Below, piece after piece: positions 35,626 to 44,060 of a stretch of 64,000 bases of DNA (position 1 is its first letter; every line of letters starts with the position of its first letter). Under the pieces are notes generated by a model. The model had not been told where the DNA came from. It saw only the letters and a list, made by a program, of their open reading frames with translations, and did not search any database. Source of the DNA: DATKWD01 sp963704815 (GTDB lineage: Bacteria; Actinomycetota; Acidimicrobiia; Acidimicrobiales; Salinilacustritrichaceae); contig CAVPHU010000012.1 of assembly GCA_963704815.1 (NCBI GenBank), forward strand, positions 62,001 through 126,000, given 5' to 3'. Both the position numbers and the translations under genes were made by a program.

Positions 35626-36402
35626 GTGCCCGAGTTGATCGAGGTCGAGCTGTACCGCCGTGCCGCCGAGCAACTGGTGGGCGACACCGTGCGCGAGGTG
35701 GCCGAGATCGACCCGCGCTATCCACGCGGAACCCCGCGGTCCGGCGTGGTCGAGGCGCTGACCGGTTCGACGGTCGAACACGTCCGTCGAACCGGCAAGT
35801 TGCTGCTCCTCGACACCGATCGTGCGGTCATCGGCCTGCGCTTCGGCATGACGGGACGGCTGCTGATCGACGGCGCCGGACCCATCGACCGCCTCGAATA
35901 CGGTGCGTCTCGCGACGACCGTCGCTGGGACCGGTTCGTCGTGGTGTTCGAGAGCGGACGGCTGCTCACGATCAACGACCCGCGCCGCTTCGGAGCCGTC
36001 GAGATCGATCCTGACGAAGCTGCGCTCGGCGTCGATGCGGCGGCGATCTCGGTCGGAGCGCTGCGACAGGCCCTGGCCGGTGGGACCGGTCCGCTCAAGG
36101 CCCGGCTCCTCGATCAGCACCGGGTCGCCGGTCTCGGGAATCTGCTCGTCGACGAGACGCTCTGGCGCGCCGGGCTGTCCCCGATCCGCGATGCCGGAGG
36201 GCTCGACGCCGACGAACATCGGCGTCTGGCCCGGACGATCCGATCGACGGTCGGCCTCCTGACGCGCCGGGGTGGCAGCCACACCGGTGACCTCCAGCGG
36301 GCACGCCTCGAGCGGGCCTGGTGTCCACGGGACGGCACGACGCTCCGGCGCGAGACGGTCGGGGGACGGACCACCTACTGGTGCCCGGAGCATCAGACAT
36401 GA
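35626..36402 (+). CDS. Fpg/Nei-family DNA glycosylase with altered zinc finger
   Basis: 258 residues from GTG 35626; after loss of Met the protein starts PELIEVE, giving the catalytic N-terminal Pro and Glu. The beta-hairpin Lys is in RTGKLLLLD near residue 56, GLGNLLVDETLWRAGLSP matches the helix-two-turn-helix, and GDLQRARLERAW follows. The C-terminal finger reads CPRDGTTLRRE...YWCPEHQ: instead of four Cys it has C-x2-D and C-x2-H, so zinc binding may be changed. The enzyme removes oxidised bases and nicks DNA. A four-base ATGA overlap links it to the next gene. Confidence 0.85.
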   Translation: MPELIEVELYRRAAEQLVGDTVREVAEIDPRYPRGTPRSGVVEALTGSTVEHVRRTGKLLLLDTDRAVIGLRFGMTGRLLIDGAGPIDRLEYGASRDDRRWDRFVVVFESGRLLTINDPRRFGAVEIDPDEAALGVDAAAISVGALRQALAGGTGPLKARLLDQHRVAGLGNLLVDETLWRAGLSPIRDAGGLDADEHRRLARTIRSTVGLLTRRGGSHTGDLQRARLERAWCPRDGTTLRRETVGGRTTYWCPEHQT

Positions 36403-37379
36403 GCCTTCCGCGTCACCGGATCCGCGAGAGCGCGCCACTACAGTCGGAGTCCGTGCGCAGCCCAGGGTCAGAGCTCGGCAACCGACGTCGGCGCCGAGGG
36501 GCGGCGCTCCTGCTCGCGATCGCGTTGGCCGTGGCGATGACGATGCTGGGCTCGGGGGCCGAGGCGGCCGATCTGCGGGGTGGCGACCCGCCCACCACAC
36601 CGCCGACCGACCCGCCCACCACACCGCCGACCGACCCGCCCACCACCCCACCGACCGACCCACCCGCCACCCCACCGACCGAGCCGCCCGCCACGGCACC
36701 ACCACCGCCGGTCACGTCGCCGCCGACCACCGTGCGTCGGACGACCACAACCCGACAATCGGCGCCGGTCACGGCGGCCCCCACGACCGCGCTCCAGACG
36801 ACCACGACGCTCAGCACCTCGAGCACCAACCTGCTGGTGCCGGGCGATGGCTCCGACGGGTCGGAGTCGACGACCACCACCGTCGCCGTCTCGGGGTCCG
36901 GGGGCATCAGCGAGTCGACCAAGGTCACCGCCATCGTGGCCGGTCTCATCGCCATCGCGTTGACGCTGGCCCTGCTCACCGCCCGCTACTGGCGCATGAC
37001 CGCGCCGCTCGCCCCGGCCGCCCTGGTCGCCGACCCGTCGGCGGTGGCCTCCGATGGCGAGAAGAAGTCGAGAAGCGCACGCAAGGCAGAGAAGACAGCG
37101 CTGGCCGAGCCGGCTCAGGCCGAGCAGGCCGGCACGCCTTCGTCGGTGGCCGAGGCGACGTCGGTCGGCAACGCGATGAAGCCCCATCAGGCAGCGGGCG
37201 CCACCGTCGCAGCCGAGCGAGTCACCGCCGATCCCGTGTCCGACCCGGCGGAGCCCAGCCCTTCGGGGGGCGCGGGCGTCGACGAGTCGACCGCAGCGAC
37301 CCTGACCGTGCCCGAGTCGGCCCCGAGCGTCGACGACGAACCGACCCCGGGTCGAAGCGTCTTCGCCGATCCACGCTGA
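36399..37379 (+). CDS. Pro/Thr-rich surface protein with one membrane anchor
   Basis: 326 residues from ATG 36399, overlapping the glycosylase stop. A positively charged stretch (NRRRRRG) precedes a signal sequence ALLLAIALAVAMTMLGSG ending near AEA. Next come four DPPTTPPT-type octapeptides and a Thr-rich, likely glycosylated region up to residue 165, one membrane helix (VTAIVAGLIAIALTLALLTA), then a charged Ala/Glu-rich cytoplasmic tail. The Pro/Thr part would span the cell wall. No enzyme domain is present. Overlap with a DNA repair gene is probably incidental. Confidence 0.7.
   Translation: MSLPRHRIRESAPLQSESVRSPGSELGNRRRRRGAALLLAIALAVAMTMLGSGAEAADLRGGDPPTTPPTDPPTTPPTDPPTTPPTDPPATPPTEPPATAPPPPVTSPPTTVRRTTTTRQSAPVTAAPTTALQTTTTLSTSSTNLLVPGDGSDGSESTTTTVAVSGSGGISESTKVTAIVAGLIAIALTLALLTARYWRMTAPLAPAALVADPSAVASDGEKKSRSARKAEKTALAEPAQAEQAGTPSSVAEATSVGNAMKPHQAAGATVAAERVTADPVSDPAEPSPSGGAGVDESTAATLTVPESAPSVDDEPTPGRSVFADPR
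36585..36680. repeat. four tandem 24-base units encoding DPPTTPPT-type octapeptides
   Basis: Units start at 36585, 36609, 36633 and 36657. The first two are identical; the third and fourth differ by a few bases (ACA/CCG to CCA changes, and Thr to Ala in unit four). A fifth, diverged unit (EPPATAPP) follows. Copy number could vary by slippage. Confidence 0.85.
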
Positions 37380-37425
37380 GAGGGTCCGGCCGACCCATGC
37401 GGACCGCGAACTAAGGTCAGCGATC

Positions 37426-37647
37426 GTGTCCGACGCCTTCGACCCAGAGGCCATGATCGAACGGTTCCGCGAGCGCGCGTCAGCGGTGAAGAAGCGCAAC
37501 CTCCCCGCCGTCGGTGGCGAGGAACGGACGCTCTTCATCGAGCAGGCCCAGACCGACTTCCAGGACTTCGCCATGATCGGCGATGCGACCGCAACCCTCG
37601 TCGACGGCGTCCTGACCCTGTCGATCGACCTGCGTCCGCAAGCCTGA
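37426..37647 (+). CDS. small conserved protein, function unknown
   Basis: 73 residues from GTG 37426: a helical N-terminus (DPEAMIERFRERASAVKKRNLP), then GGEERTLFIEQAQTDFQDFAMIGDA and a final beta strand pair (TATLVDGVLTLSIDLRP). The composition and codon use look like real coding sequence. I recognise only that similar short proteins occur in actinobacteria. It sits 33 bases before the Pro-rich protein on the same strand and may be cotranscribed with it. Confidence 0.6.
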   Translation: MSDAFDPEAMIERFRERASAVKKRNLPAVGGEERTLFIEQAQTDFQDFAMIGDATATLVDGVLTLSIDLRPQA

Positions 37648-37680
37648 TCCGCTCTCTTCGTCCGATCCAAGGAGACCCCC

Positions 37681-38424
37681 GTGTCCGATCCGAGCCAGCC
37701 CGGCGACCAGAACCCGCTTCCGCCTCCTCCGCCGCCGATGCCCGAGTCACCGGCCGCTCCACCACCTCCTCCGGCTCCGGCGCCCCCACCCCCCGCGGCT
37801 CCGGCTCCGCCACCTCCGGCGACACCCGCGCCGCCGCCTGCGGCTCCGCCACCCCCGGCCCCCGAAGCTCCGGCTCCGCCGCCTCCGCCACCCCCGGCCC
37901 CCGAAGCTCCGGCTCCGCCACCCCCCGCACCTCAGGCCGCGCCGCCACCTCCGGCCGCCCAGCCCGGTCCTCCGCCCGCGCCCATGGCCGCTCCGGCCCC
38001 GGCCGCACCGGTCCCGCCACCCGCTCCGGTCGGCCCTCCCGACCCTCACGGCATCGGCCCGGCAGCCGATCGCCTCGGCAACGCCGGCCGCAAGAACGGC
38101 AAGGTCAGCTTCGCGATCCTCGGCAGCCTGCTCGGCGAGGGCGAGGTGGTCGAGGCGCTGTGCGTCGGCCGGTTCCACGATCAGACCGGGCTCTGTGCGG
38201 TGACCACCACGCGGGTGGTCCTCGTCAACGAGGGGCCCTACAAGCCGGCGGTCGAGATGTTCGACTACACCGCCGATCTGGCCGTGCAGGGCTGGGCCGA
38301 CGACAAGGTCGCCGCGCTGGTGTTCACCGCGGGTGATCGCAACGAGACCATCGACCGCGTCCCCGATCGGCCGCTCGCCCAGGAGATGGCGCAGCGGGTC
38401 CGCGCCCACGTCGGCGGCGCCTGA
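37681..38424 (+). CDS. Pro/Ala-rich protein with C-terminal PH-like domain
   Basis: 247 residues from GTG 37681, with an AAGGAGA ribosome binding site. Residues 1-120 are almost only Pro and Ala with some Glu, a flexible unfolded arm. Residues 125-247 form a compact domain: KVSFAILGSLLGEGEVVEALCVGRFHD, then TTTRVVLVNEGPYKPAVEMFDY and a final helix PLAQEMAQRVRAHV. The strand pattern resembles bacterial PH (bPH) domains. There is no signal peptide. The low-complexity arm may tether the domain to a partner; the function is unknown. Confidence 0.65.
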   Translation: MSDPSQPGDQNPLPPPPPPMPESPAAPPPPPAPAPPPPAAPAPPPPATPAPPPAAPPPPAPEAPAPPPPPPPAPEAPAPPPPAPQAAPPPPAAQPGPPPAPMAAPAPAAPVPPPAPVGPPDPHGIGPAADRLGNAGRKNGKVSFAILGSLLGEGEVVEALCVGRFHDQTGLCAVTTTRVVLVNEGPYKPAVEMFDYTADLAVQGWADDKVAALVFTAGDRNETIDRVPDRPLAQEMAQRVRAHVGGA

Positions 38425-38484
38425 GCTTTTCGCCGATCGAGGTCGAACTGGTCGGGTCCGTCTTGCTATCGTCGGTCCCCGCAG

Positions 38485-38561
38485 GCGGATGTAGCTCAGC
38501 TGGCTAGAGCGCAACCTTGCCAAGGTTGAGGTCGCCGGTTCGATCCCGGTCATCCGCTCCA
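38485..38561 (+). tRNA. tRNA-Gly (anticodon GCC), CCA encoded
   Basis: Full cloverleaf: acceptor GCGGATG/CATCCGC, D arm GCTC...GAGC, anticodon arm CAACC-TTGCCAA-GGTTG with anticodon GCC, T arm GCCGG-TTCGATC-CCGGT, discriminator T and encoded CCA at 38559-38561. Confidence 0.97.
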
Positions 38562-38568
38562 CACACGA

Positions 38569-38598
38569 CCGACAGGGCCATCCCGATGGCCCTGTCGG
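38569..38598 (+). terminator. terminator hairpin after tRNA-Gly
   Basis: Perfect 13-base stem CCGACAGGGCCAT / ATGGCCCTGTCGG with a CCCG loop, 8 bases after the tRNA. There is no U tract, as is common in high-GC actinobacteria. Confidence 0.75.
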
Positions 38599-38632
38599 CG
38601 CGTGGCGCGGTCCGAGCTGCGAGTCTGTCCGC

Positions 38633-39277
38633 ATGACCGAGTTCGACCTGGCCGAGACCGATCGTCTGCTCACGACCACCAAACAGGTGCGCAAGCGACT
38701 CGACCTCACCCGGCCCGTGCCGCGGGAGGTGCTGCTCGAATGCATCGACATCGCCAGCCACGCGCCCATGGGTGGCAACCTCGAGCGGAACCGCTGGCTG
38801 GTGGTCGACGACCCCGAGAAGAAGGCGGCGATCGGCGAGGTGTACGCGCGCGTCGGAAGGCCCTATCTGGCCGCGAACGATCTGGACGCGATGGGTCCAC
38901 GCCAGCGTCGGGTGGTCGAATCTGCTCGCTTCCTGGTCGACCACATCGCCGAGGTGCCGGCGATGGTGATCGTCATGCGACTCGATCGCCTGCCCGACGG
39001 TGCCAGCAACGCCGAGGTCTCCGGCTACCACGGGTCGGTGGCGCCCGGCGTCTGGAGCTTCCAGCTCGCCGCGCGAGCCCGAGGCATCGGGTCGGCCTGG
39101 ACCAGTTTCCACCTGGTGCACGAAGCCGAAGTGGCCGAGTTGCTCGGGATCCCCGACACCGTCACCCAGATCGCGCTCCTGCCCGTCGGCTACTACACCG
39201 GCGACTCGTTCGTGCCGGCACCCCGCCGCCCCGCAGCCGAGATCACCTACTTCAACCAGTGGAAACAGACCACCTGA
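38633..39277 (+). CDS. nitroreductase family protein
   Basis: 214 residues from ATG 38633. FMN-binding features of the nitroreductase fold: KQVRKRLDLTRPVPREVLLECIDIASHAPMGGN near the N-terminus, NRWLVVDDPEKKAAIGEVY, and ARARGIGSAWTSFHLVHEAEVAELLGIP followed by IALLPVGYYTGDSF. It would reduce nitro compounds, quinones or related substrates using NAD(P)H; the physiological substrate is unknown. A second member of the family lies at 41927-42580. The gene starts 34 bases after the tRNA-Gly terminator. Confidence 0.85.
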   Translation: MTEFDLAETDRLLTTTKQVRKRLDLTRPVPREVLLECIDIASHAPMGGNLERNRWLVVDDPEKKAAIGEVYARVGRPYLAANDLDAMGPRQRRVVESARFLVDHIAEVPAMVIVMRLDRLPDGASNAEVSGYHGSVAPGVWSFQLAARARGIGSAWTSFHLVHEAEVAELLGIPDTVTQIALLPVGYYTGDSFVPAPRRPAAEITYFNQWKQTT

Positions 39278-39311
39278 ACGCGATTGCCGGGGGAGAGGAG
39301 GCGCAGCGAGC

Positions 39312-39725
39312 ATGTCGATCCGTTTCGATGACGACGTGAGTGCCGTTGACTGGGTGGCGGCCAAGACGTCACTGGCCGCCGACGACTTCGACAACGGGCG
39401 TTCGCCCGACGCGCTGGAACGGTCGTTCGCCCAGAGCCAACACGTCGCCTTCGCCTGGGACTCCGCCGAGCTGATCGGCATGGGCCGGCTGCTCAGCGAC
39501 GGGGTGTGCAACGCCTACCTGCTCGACGTGTGGACGTCGTCGAGCCACCGTCGGCGGGGGGTCGGTTCGCAACTCGTGCGCCGCCTGATCGCCGGCGTGC
39601 CCGGGCAGCACATCGGCCTCCAGACCGATGACCGCGGCGACTTCTACGCGGCGCTGGGCTTCGCCGAGCAGCCGACGTTCTGGTCGAAGGTGTCGGGCAC
39701 CTGGCTCGCCAACGCGTGCATCTGA
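39312..39725 (+). CDS. GNAT family N-acetyltransferase
   Basis: 137 residues from ATG 39312, with a GGGGGAGAGG ribosome binding site. The acetyl-CoA loop motif is VWTSSSHRRRGVGSQLVRRLI near residue 78 (RRxxGxG type), followed by IGLQTDDRGDFYAALGFAEQPTFW, the usual end of small GNAT enzymes. The substrate is unknown. It follows the nitroreductase gene by 34 bases and may share its transcript. Confidence 0.85.
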   Translation: MSIRFDDDVSAVDWVAAKTSLAADDFDNGRSPDALERSFAQSQHVAFAWDSAELIGMGRLLSDGVCNAYLLDVWTSSSHRRRGVGSQLVRRLIAGVPGQHIGLQTDDRGDFYAALGFAEQPTFWSKVSGTWLANACI

Positions 39726-39808
39726 GAACGCCGCTCGCGCGTTCGTCGAAGCACGCGGCGCGACACGGAGCTAGGGTCGCGATCGAAGCGAGACCGAGGA
39801 GCAAAGCG

Positions 39809-40598
39809 GTGACCCAATCCCGCGTTCGACGCATCCGTACGGCGTCGGTCTTCTTCGCGTTTCTCTTCGTGCTGGCCGCGTGTCGAGCCGGTCTACACGA
39901 CGGGCGCCAACGATCACAAGGCGCCATCGCCCGACACCCGCCGTGGTGGTGCGACTCGACCGGTGGCGGTCACGGCGACCACGTGATGGATCCCGACCCC
40001 TACGAGGGGATCGTGAAGGGCGAACTCTCGTGGGACGACTGCATCACCAACTCGGTCTGGTTCGACATGGCGGTCGACTACGCGCAGCAGTGGCCGACCG
40101 CCGGCGTCGGCCCAGGCCGACGGCTGGCAGCGCATCGTTCCCTATGCGGCCGGGATGGGCACCCATCACGTGCGCAGCGACTTCGGTGCCGTCGACGGGA
40201 CGTTCGAGGGATGGGAGCCGGACTTCCTGATGTACGACGGCAACGGGCCCGACGCCGAGCTCACCGGGATGGCGTGGTGGGTGCAGAGCGCCGACGGGCC
40301 GCCCGAGGGCTTCCGCGGCGACAACGACTGGTGGCATCAGCATCACAACGTGTGCCTTTCGCAGGCCGGCACCTGGATCGGTCAGAACATGACCGCCGCG
40401 CAGTGCGCCGCAGCCGGCGGAGTCCACCATCCGAACCACGACTGGTGGATGGCCCACGCCTGGATCATGCCCGACTGGCAGCTGCCGTTCGACGTGTTCC
40501 AGAACCACCATCCGTGCCTGCCCGCAAGCGGACCCATCACCGATCCCGCCAACCCGTGCTGGATGGAAGCGATGCACGGATCAGGGCACGGTCACTAG
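39809..40598 (+). CDS. predicted secreted lipoprotein, His/Trp-rich, related to the 58750 lipoprotein (frameshifted)
   Basis: Starts at GTG 39809 after a GAGGA site. The signal region SVFFAFLFVLAAC gives a lipobox Cys. Conserved parts: PPWWCDSTGGGHGDHV, LSWDDCITNSVWFDM, then in another frame ADGWQRIVPYAAGMGTHHV, PDFLMYDG, PEGFRGDNDWWHQHHNVC and WWMAHAWIMPDWQLPF, ending with HGSGHGH. The switch near 40105 needs one base change; a second pair of shifts just after the lipobox (39890-39950) would give VYTTGANDHKAPSPDT, which looks more natural. Many His and paired Cys suggest metal binding outside the cell. The cupredoxin lipoprotein at 58750-59943 shares the same core pattern. Confidence 0.65.
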
Positions 40599-40635
40599 GC
40601 GCACCGGGGCGTCGTTCGTCGCCGCCACGACAACC

Positions 40636-40649
40636 TGACCGCTCGGTCA
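40636..40649. promoter_or_regulatory. perfect palindrome TGACCG-CT-CGGTCA upstream of an acyl-CoA dehydrogenase
   Basis: Six-base arms with a two-base centre, 22 bases before the ATG of the dehydrogenase gene. TGACC...GGTCA sites are typical operators of TetR-family regulators of lipid metabolism in actinobacteria. The cognate regulator is not adjacent. Confidence 0.55.
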
Positions 40650-40671
40650 AGTCTTGGGTACGCTCGAACCC

Positions 40672-41896
40672 ATGTCAGAGCTGATCGCCCCTGAAGCCGA
40701 GCTCAAGAAGGTCGAGGACGCGCTCGCCGACCTCCTGCGAGACCACGATCCAGCGGTCGAGGACCGCATCGAGTTCCGAGGTCACCAGTACGACCACGGC
40801 CTCGCATGGGTCCACTTCCCCGAAGGCTTCGGCGGTCTCGGCGTCCGGCCCGACCTCCAGAAGGTCGTGAACCGATCGCTCAGGGAAGCGGGCGCGCCCG
40901 GCATGGACCCCTCGTCGTTCTTCCTCGCGTTGGCCGGACCCACCATCGTCACCCACGGCAACGACGAACAGAAGGCTCGCTTCCTGCGCCCGATGTTCAC
41001 CGGCGAGGAACGGTGGTGCCAGCTCTTCAGCGAGCCCGGTGCCGGCTCCGACTTCGCCGGGTCTCGGCACCAAGGCCGAACGCGACGGCGACGAGTGGAT
41101 CATCAACGGCCAGAAGGTCTGGAACACCCTCGCCCACATCGCCGACTGGGGCATGCTCGTCACCCGTTCCGACCCCGACAAGCCCAAGCACAAGGGCATG
41201 ACCTACTTCGCCCTCGACATGCATGCGCCCGGCGTCGAGGTGCGGCCGCTCCGGCAGATCACGGGTGAGGCCGAGTTCAACGAGGTCTACATGACCGACG
41301 CCCGCGTGCCCGACACCGATCGCATCGACGAGGTGGGCGAAGGCTGGCGCGTCTCGCTCACCACCCTCATGAACGAGCGCAACGCCATCGGCGGCGGCGA
41401 CGGGGGCGGCGACGGCGCCACCGGCGGCGTCGGACCGATGGGCGCACTGCTCGGGATCTGGAAGGGCCTCCCCGACGATCAGAAGACCGGGGCCAAGCTC
41501 GACCGGGTCATGAAGCTCTACACGCGGGCAGAGACCATGCGACTCACCAACAAGCGGGCTGCCCAGAAGGCGCGATCCGGCAACCCCGGCCCCGAGATGT
41601 CGATCGCGAAGCTGAACTTCGCCGAGACCAACAAGGCGATCTTCGAGGCGTGTGTCGACCTCATGGGCCCGGCCGGCCAGATCAACTACGACTTCACGTT
41701 CCGTCGCCCCGGCGAGGTGTCCCTCGGTGGCGTCGAACACGGGGTCGGCCATGCGTTCCTGCGGGTCCGTGCCAACTCGATCGAGGGAGGCACCAGCGAG
41801 GTCATGCGCAACATCCTGGGCGAACAGGTGCTCGGCCTCCCCGGCGAGCCCCGCGTCGACAAGACCGTCCCCTGGAAGGACGTCCCGCGCAGCTGA
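40672..41896 (+). CDS. acyl-CoA dehydrogenase (one frameshift)
   Basis: About 408 residues from ATG 40672. Features: WVHFPEGFGGLGVRPDLQ, the FAD/substrate segment WCQLFSEPGAGSDFAG, WIINGQKVWNTLAHIADWGML, and C-terminal RANSIEGGTSEVMRNILGEQVLGLP with the usual EGTSE-type helix. A Gly-rich loop (GGGDGGGDGATGG) in the C-terminal domain is unusual. The frame breaks near 41062: removing one T (GGGTCTCGG) joins AGSDFAG to LGTKAERDGDEW. It introduces the 2,3 double bond into an acyl-CoA. A TetR-type palindrome lies just upstream. Confidence 0.85.
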
Positions 41897-41904
41897 GACC
41901 GGTT

Positions 41905-41923
41905 CGGCGAGTCGGAATCGCCG
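41905..41923. terminator. small hairpin between convergent genes
   Basis: CGGCGA-GTCGGAA-TCGCCG, a 6-base stem with a 7-base loop in the 30-base gap between the acyl-CoA dehydrogenase and the nitroreductase. It is short and weak, so only a tentative shared terminator. Confidence 0.3.
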
Positions 41924-41926
41924 AGT

Positions 41927-42580
41927 TCAGGGCCAGAGGGGTTCGGGGATCTCGAAGCCGACTTCGTTGCCCCAGCCGTTGCGGTAGCTGACCTCGTGGG
42001 CCGGCGTGCGCTTCGCCACGCCCCACCGGCCGGTCGGGTAGCCCATGGGCACGCAGCAGTTCATCTGCCACCCCTCGCCGGCCGGGACACCGAGCAGGTT
42101 CGGGACCTCGTCGCCCTTGAACAGCAGCACCGACGTGAGTGACGAGCCCACCCCTTCGGCGCGTGCGGCGAGCATCGCGCTCCACACGGCAGGGAAGATC
42201 GACCCGCCGGTCGGGTCGCCCTGGCTGAACGCGAACAACAGGAGCGGGTACTTCTCGAAACTCTCCGCGGCGTCGTCGACCGATGCCATGATGCGCCTCC
42301 ACTGCTTCGAGTCGGCCGAGTCGGGATCGGCTGCGGCCGCGGCGATGCGATCGGCGTAGAAGCCGGTCCAGAGGATGTCGATGCACTCGCGGTACAAGGG
42401 CCCGAGCTGGGCCATCAGGTCGGGGTCGTCGACGAGCATGAACCGCCACCCCTGGGTGTTGCCTCCGGACGGGGCCCGAACGGCAGCGTCGAGGATCCGC
42501 TGTTGCACATCCGTCGGAATCGGGTCGGGCTCGACCCGTCGCATGGCTCGGGTGGTGTACAGCGCTTCGTGGAGATCCAT
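41927..42580 (-). CDS. nitroreductase family protein
   Basis: 217 residues from ATG 42580. MDLHEALYTTRAMRRVEPDPIP and VRAPSGGNTQGWRFMLVDD are the FMN phosphate and ring contacts; AARAEGVGSSLTSVLLFKGDEVPNLLGVPAGEGWQ and VPMGYPTGRWGVAKR finish the fold. A mid-region insertion (RIAAAAADPDSADSKQWRRI) is typical of this subfamily. It is convergent with the acyl-CoA dehydrogenase and divergent from the SRPBCC gene, with only 30 bases between the two starts. The substrate is unknown. Confidence 0.85.
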   Translation of the reverse strand: MDLHEALYTTRAMRRVEPDPIPTDVQQRILDAAVRAPSGGNTQGWRFMLVDDPDLMAQLGPLYRECIDILWTGFYADRIAAAAADPDSADSKQWRRIMASVDDAAESFEKYPLLLFAFSQGDPTGGSIFPAVWSAMLAARAEGVGSSLTSVLLFKGDEVPNLLGVPAGEGWQMNCCVPMGYPTGRWGVAKRTPAHEVSYRNGWGNEVGFEIPEPLWP

Positions 42581-42610
42581 GGTGGACGGTCTAGTGCCAG
42601 AATTGCGGTC

Positions 42611-43087
42611 ATGAAGTCCATCACGCCGCAACCCGCGGCCTGGATCGGCGGCGCACCCGTGAAGATCGTCGAGACGATCGAGATCGACGCGCCGGCCGAC
42701 GCCGTCTGGGCCATCGTCGCCGACCACGAGCGGTGGCCGCTCTGGTTCGATGCGCTCGAGTCGGTGACCAAGACCAACGACATCAACGACGTCGGGGGAA
42801 CCCGGCAGGTGCGCATGCGGGGCATGACCGTCGACGAGGAGTTCCTCGAATGGGAGCCGAGCCGCCGCTTCGGCTTCACCGTCACCCACATGAACCGGCG
42901 CCTCCTCGAGTCGCTCAACGAGCGGCTCGAGATCGAACCGCTCGACGACGACCGATGCCGGGTGACCTACACCCAGGGGTTCGCGCCCGTGTGGTGGTTC
43001 ACGCCCATCTTCGCCCTCGCCAAGGGACAAGCCGCCAAGGGTCTGCGCGACGGGCTCGCCGGGCTCGCCGCCCAGGCCACGGCGTGA
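42611..43087 (+). CDS. SRPBCC / START-like domain protein
   Basis: 158 residues from ATG 42611. The polyketide-cyclase-type start VKIVETIEIDAPADAVWAIVADHERWPLWFDAL is diagnostic; GGTRQVRMRGMTVDEEFLEWEPSRRFGFTVTH and a C-terminal amphipathic helix complete the helix-grip fold with a ligand pocket. Such proteins bind lipids, or act as cyclases or carriers; here the ligand is unknown. It is followed by an F420-type oxidoreductase 52 bases later. Confidence 0.8.
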   Translation: MKSITPQPAAWIGGAPVKIVETIEIDAPADAVWAIVADHERWPLWFDALESVTKTNDINDVGGTRQVRMRGMTVDEEFLEWEPSRRFGFTVTHMNRRLLESLNERLEIEPLDDDRCRVTYTQGFAPVWWFTPIFALAKGQAAKGLRDGLAGLAAQATA

Positions 43088-43139
43088 CGCGACCGGGCAC
43101 ACCCGTCGCTCGCCCGCCCGATGTGGCAGGGTCGGAGCC

Positions 43140-44006
43140 ATGAAATTCGGCATCGCCTTCGCAAACACCGGACCATTCGCTTCGGGCCCCGCGCTCGCCT
43201 CGTTCGCCAAGGCGGCCGAGGACGCAGGCATCGAGTCGGTCTGGACCGTCGAGCACGTCATCTTCCCGTCGGCCTACGAGTCGGCGTACCCGTACGACAA
43301 GAGCGGCAAGATGGCGATGGACGTCAGTACCCCGCTTCCCGACCCGCTCATGTGGCTGGCGTTCGTGGCGGCGGCCACCGAGAAGCTCCGGCTGGCGACC
43401 GGCATCCTGATCCTGCCGCAGCGCAACCCGCTGGTCCTGGCCAAGACGGTCGCGACGCTCGACGACCTGTCCGGCGGACGGGTCGAGCTCGGCATCGGAG
43501 TCGGCTGGCTCGAGGAGGAGTTCGACGCGTTGGGTGTGCCCTTCCGGGAACGGGGCAAGCGCACCGACGATGCGGTCGAGATCCTGCGCAAGGCGTGGAC
43601 GAGCGACGAGATCAGCCACCAGTCCGACTTCTTCGAGTTCGACAAGGTCAGTGTGAACCCGAAGCCGGCCAACGGAACGATCCCCATCCACGTGGGTGGG
43701 CACAGCACCGCGGCGGCCAAGCGCGCCGGCCGCCTGGGCGACGGGTTCTTCCCCGGCAAAGGCGACCTCGCCGAGTTGTCCGACATCGTCCGTCAGTCGG
43801 CCGCGGATGCCGGACGCGACCCCGAGGGCATCGAGATCACCTACGGCGATGCCGGCCTCTTCGGCGACGACCCCGTCGGCGCCGTCCAGGAGGCCGAGGC
43901 CAAGGGCATCGACCGCCTGATCGTCCCCGCGTTCGTGCACTGGGCCGACCCGGCTGAGAGCCTCGGGGCCTTCGGGGAGAACGTGATCAGCAAGGTCAAC
44001 GGCTGA
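43140..44006 (+). CDS. LLM-class F420-dependent oxidoreductase
   Basis: 288 residues from ATG 43140. The TIM-barrel luciferase-like pattern is clear: MKFGIAFANTGPFASG, GIESVWTVEHVIFP, GILILPQRNPLVLAKTVATLDDLSGGRVELGIGVGWLEEEFDALG (the F420-type LGIGxGW motif), and PIHVGGHSTAAAKRAGRLGDGFFP. These use reduced or oxidised F420 to modify small organic substrates. The substrate is unknown. A second, different member is at 50720-51760. Confidence 0.85.
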   Translation: MKFGIAFANTGPFASGPALASFAKAAEDAGIESVWTVEHVIFPSAYESAYPYDKSGKMAMDVSTPLPDPLMWLAFVAAATEKLRLATGILILPQRNPLVLAKTVATLDDLSGGRVELGIGVGWLEEEFDALGVPFRERGKRTDDAVEILRKAWTSDEISHQSDFFEFDKVSVNPKPANGTIPIHVGGHSTAAAKRAGRLGDGFFPGKGDLAELSDIVRQSAADAGRDPEGIEITYGDAGLFGDDPVGAVQEAEAKGIDRLIVPAFVHWADPAESLGAFGENVISKVNG

Positions 44007-44060
44007 GACCGATTCTTCGACCGGTCGCGACCCGACCCGCCGAGGGGTAGAACGAGCGTC

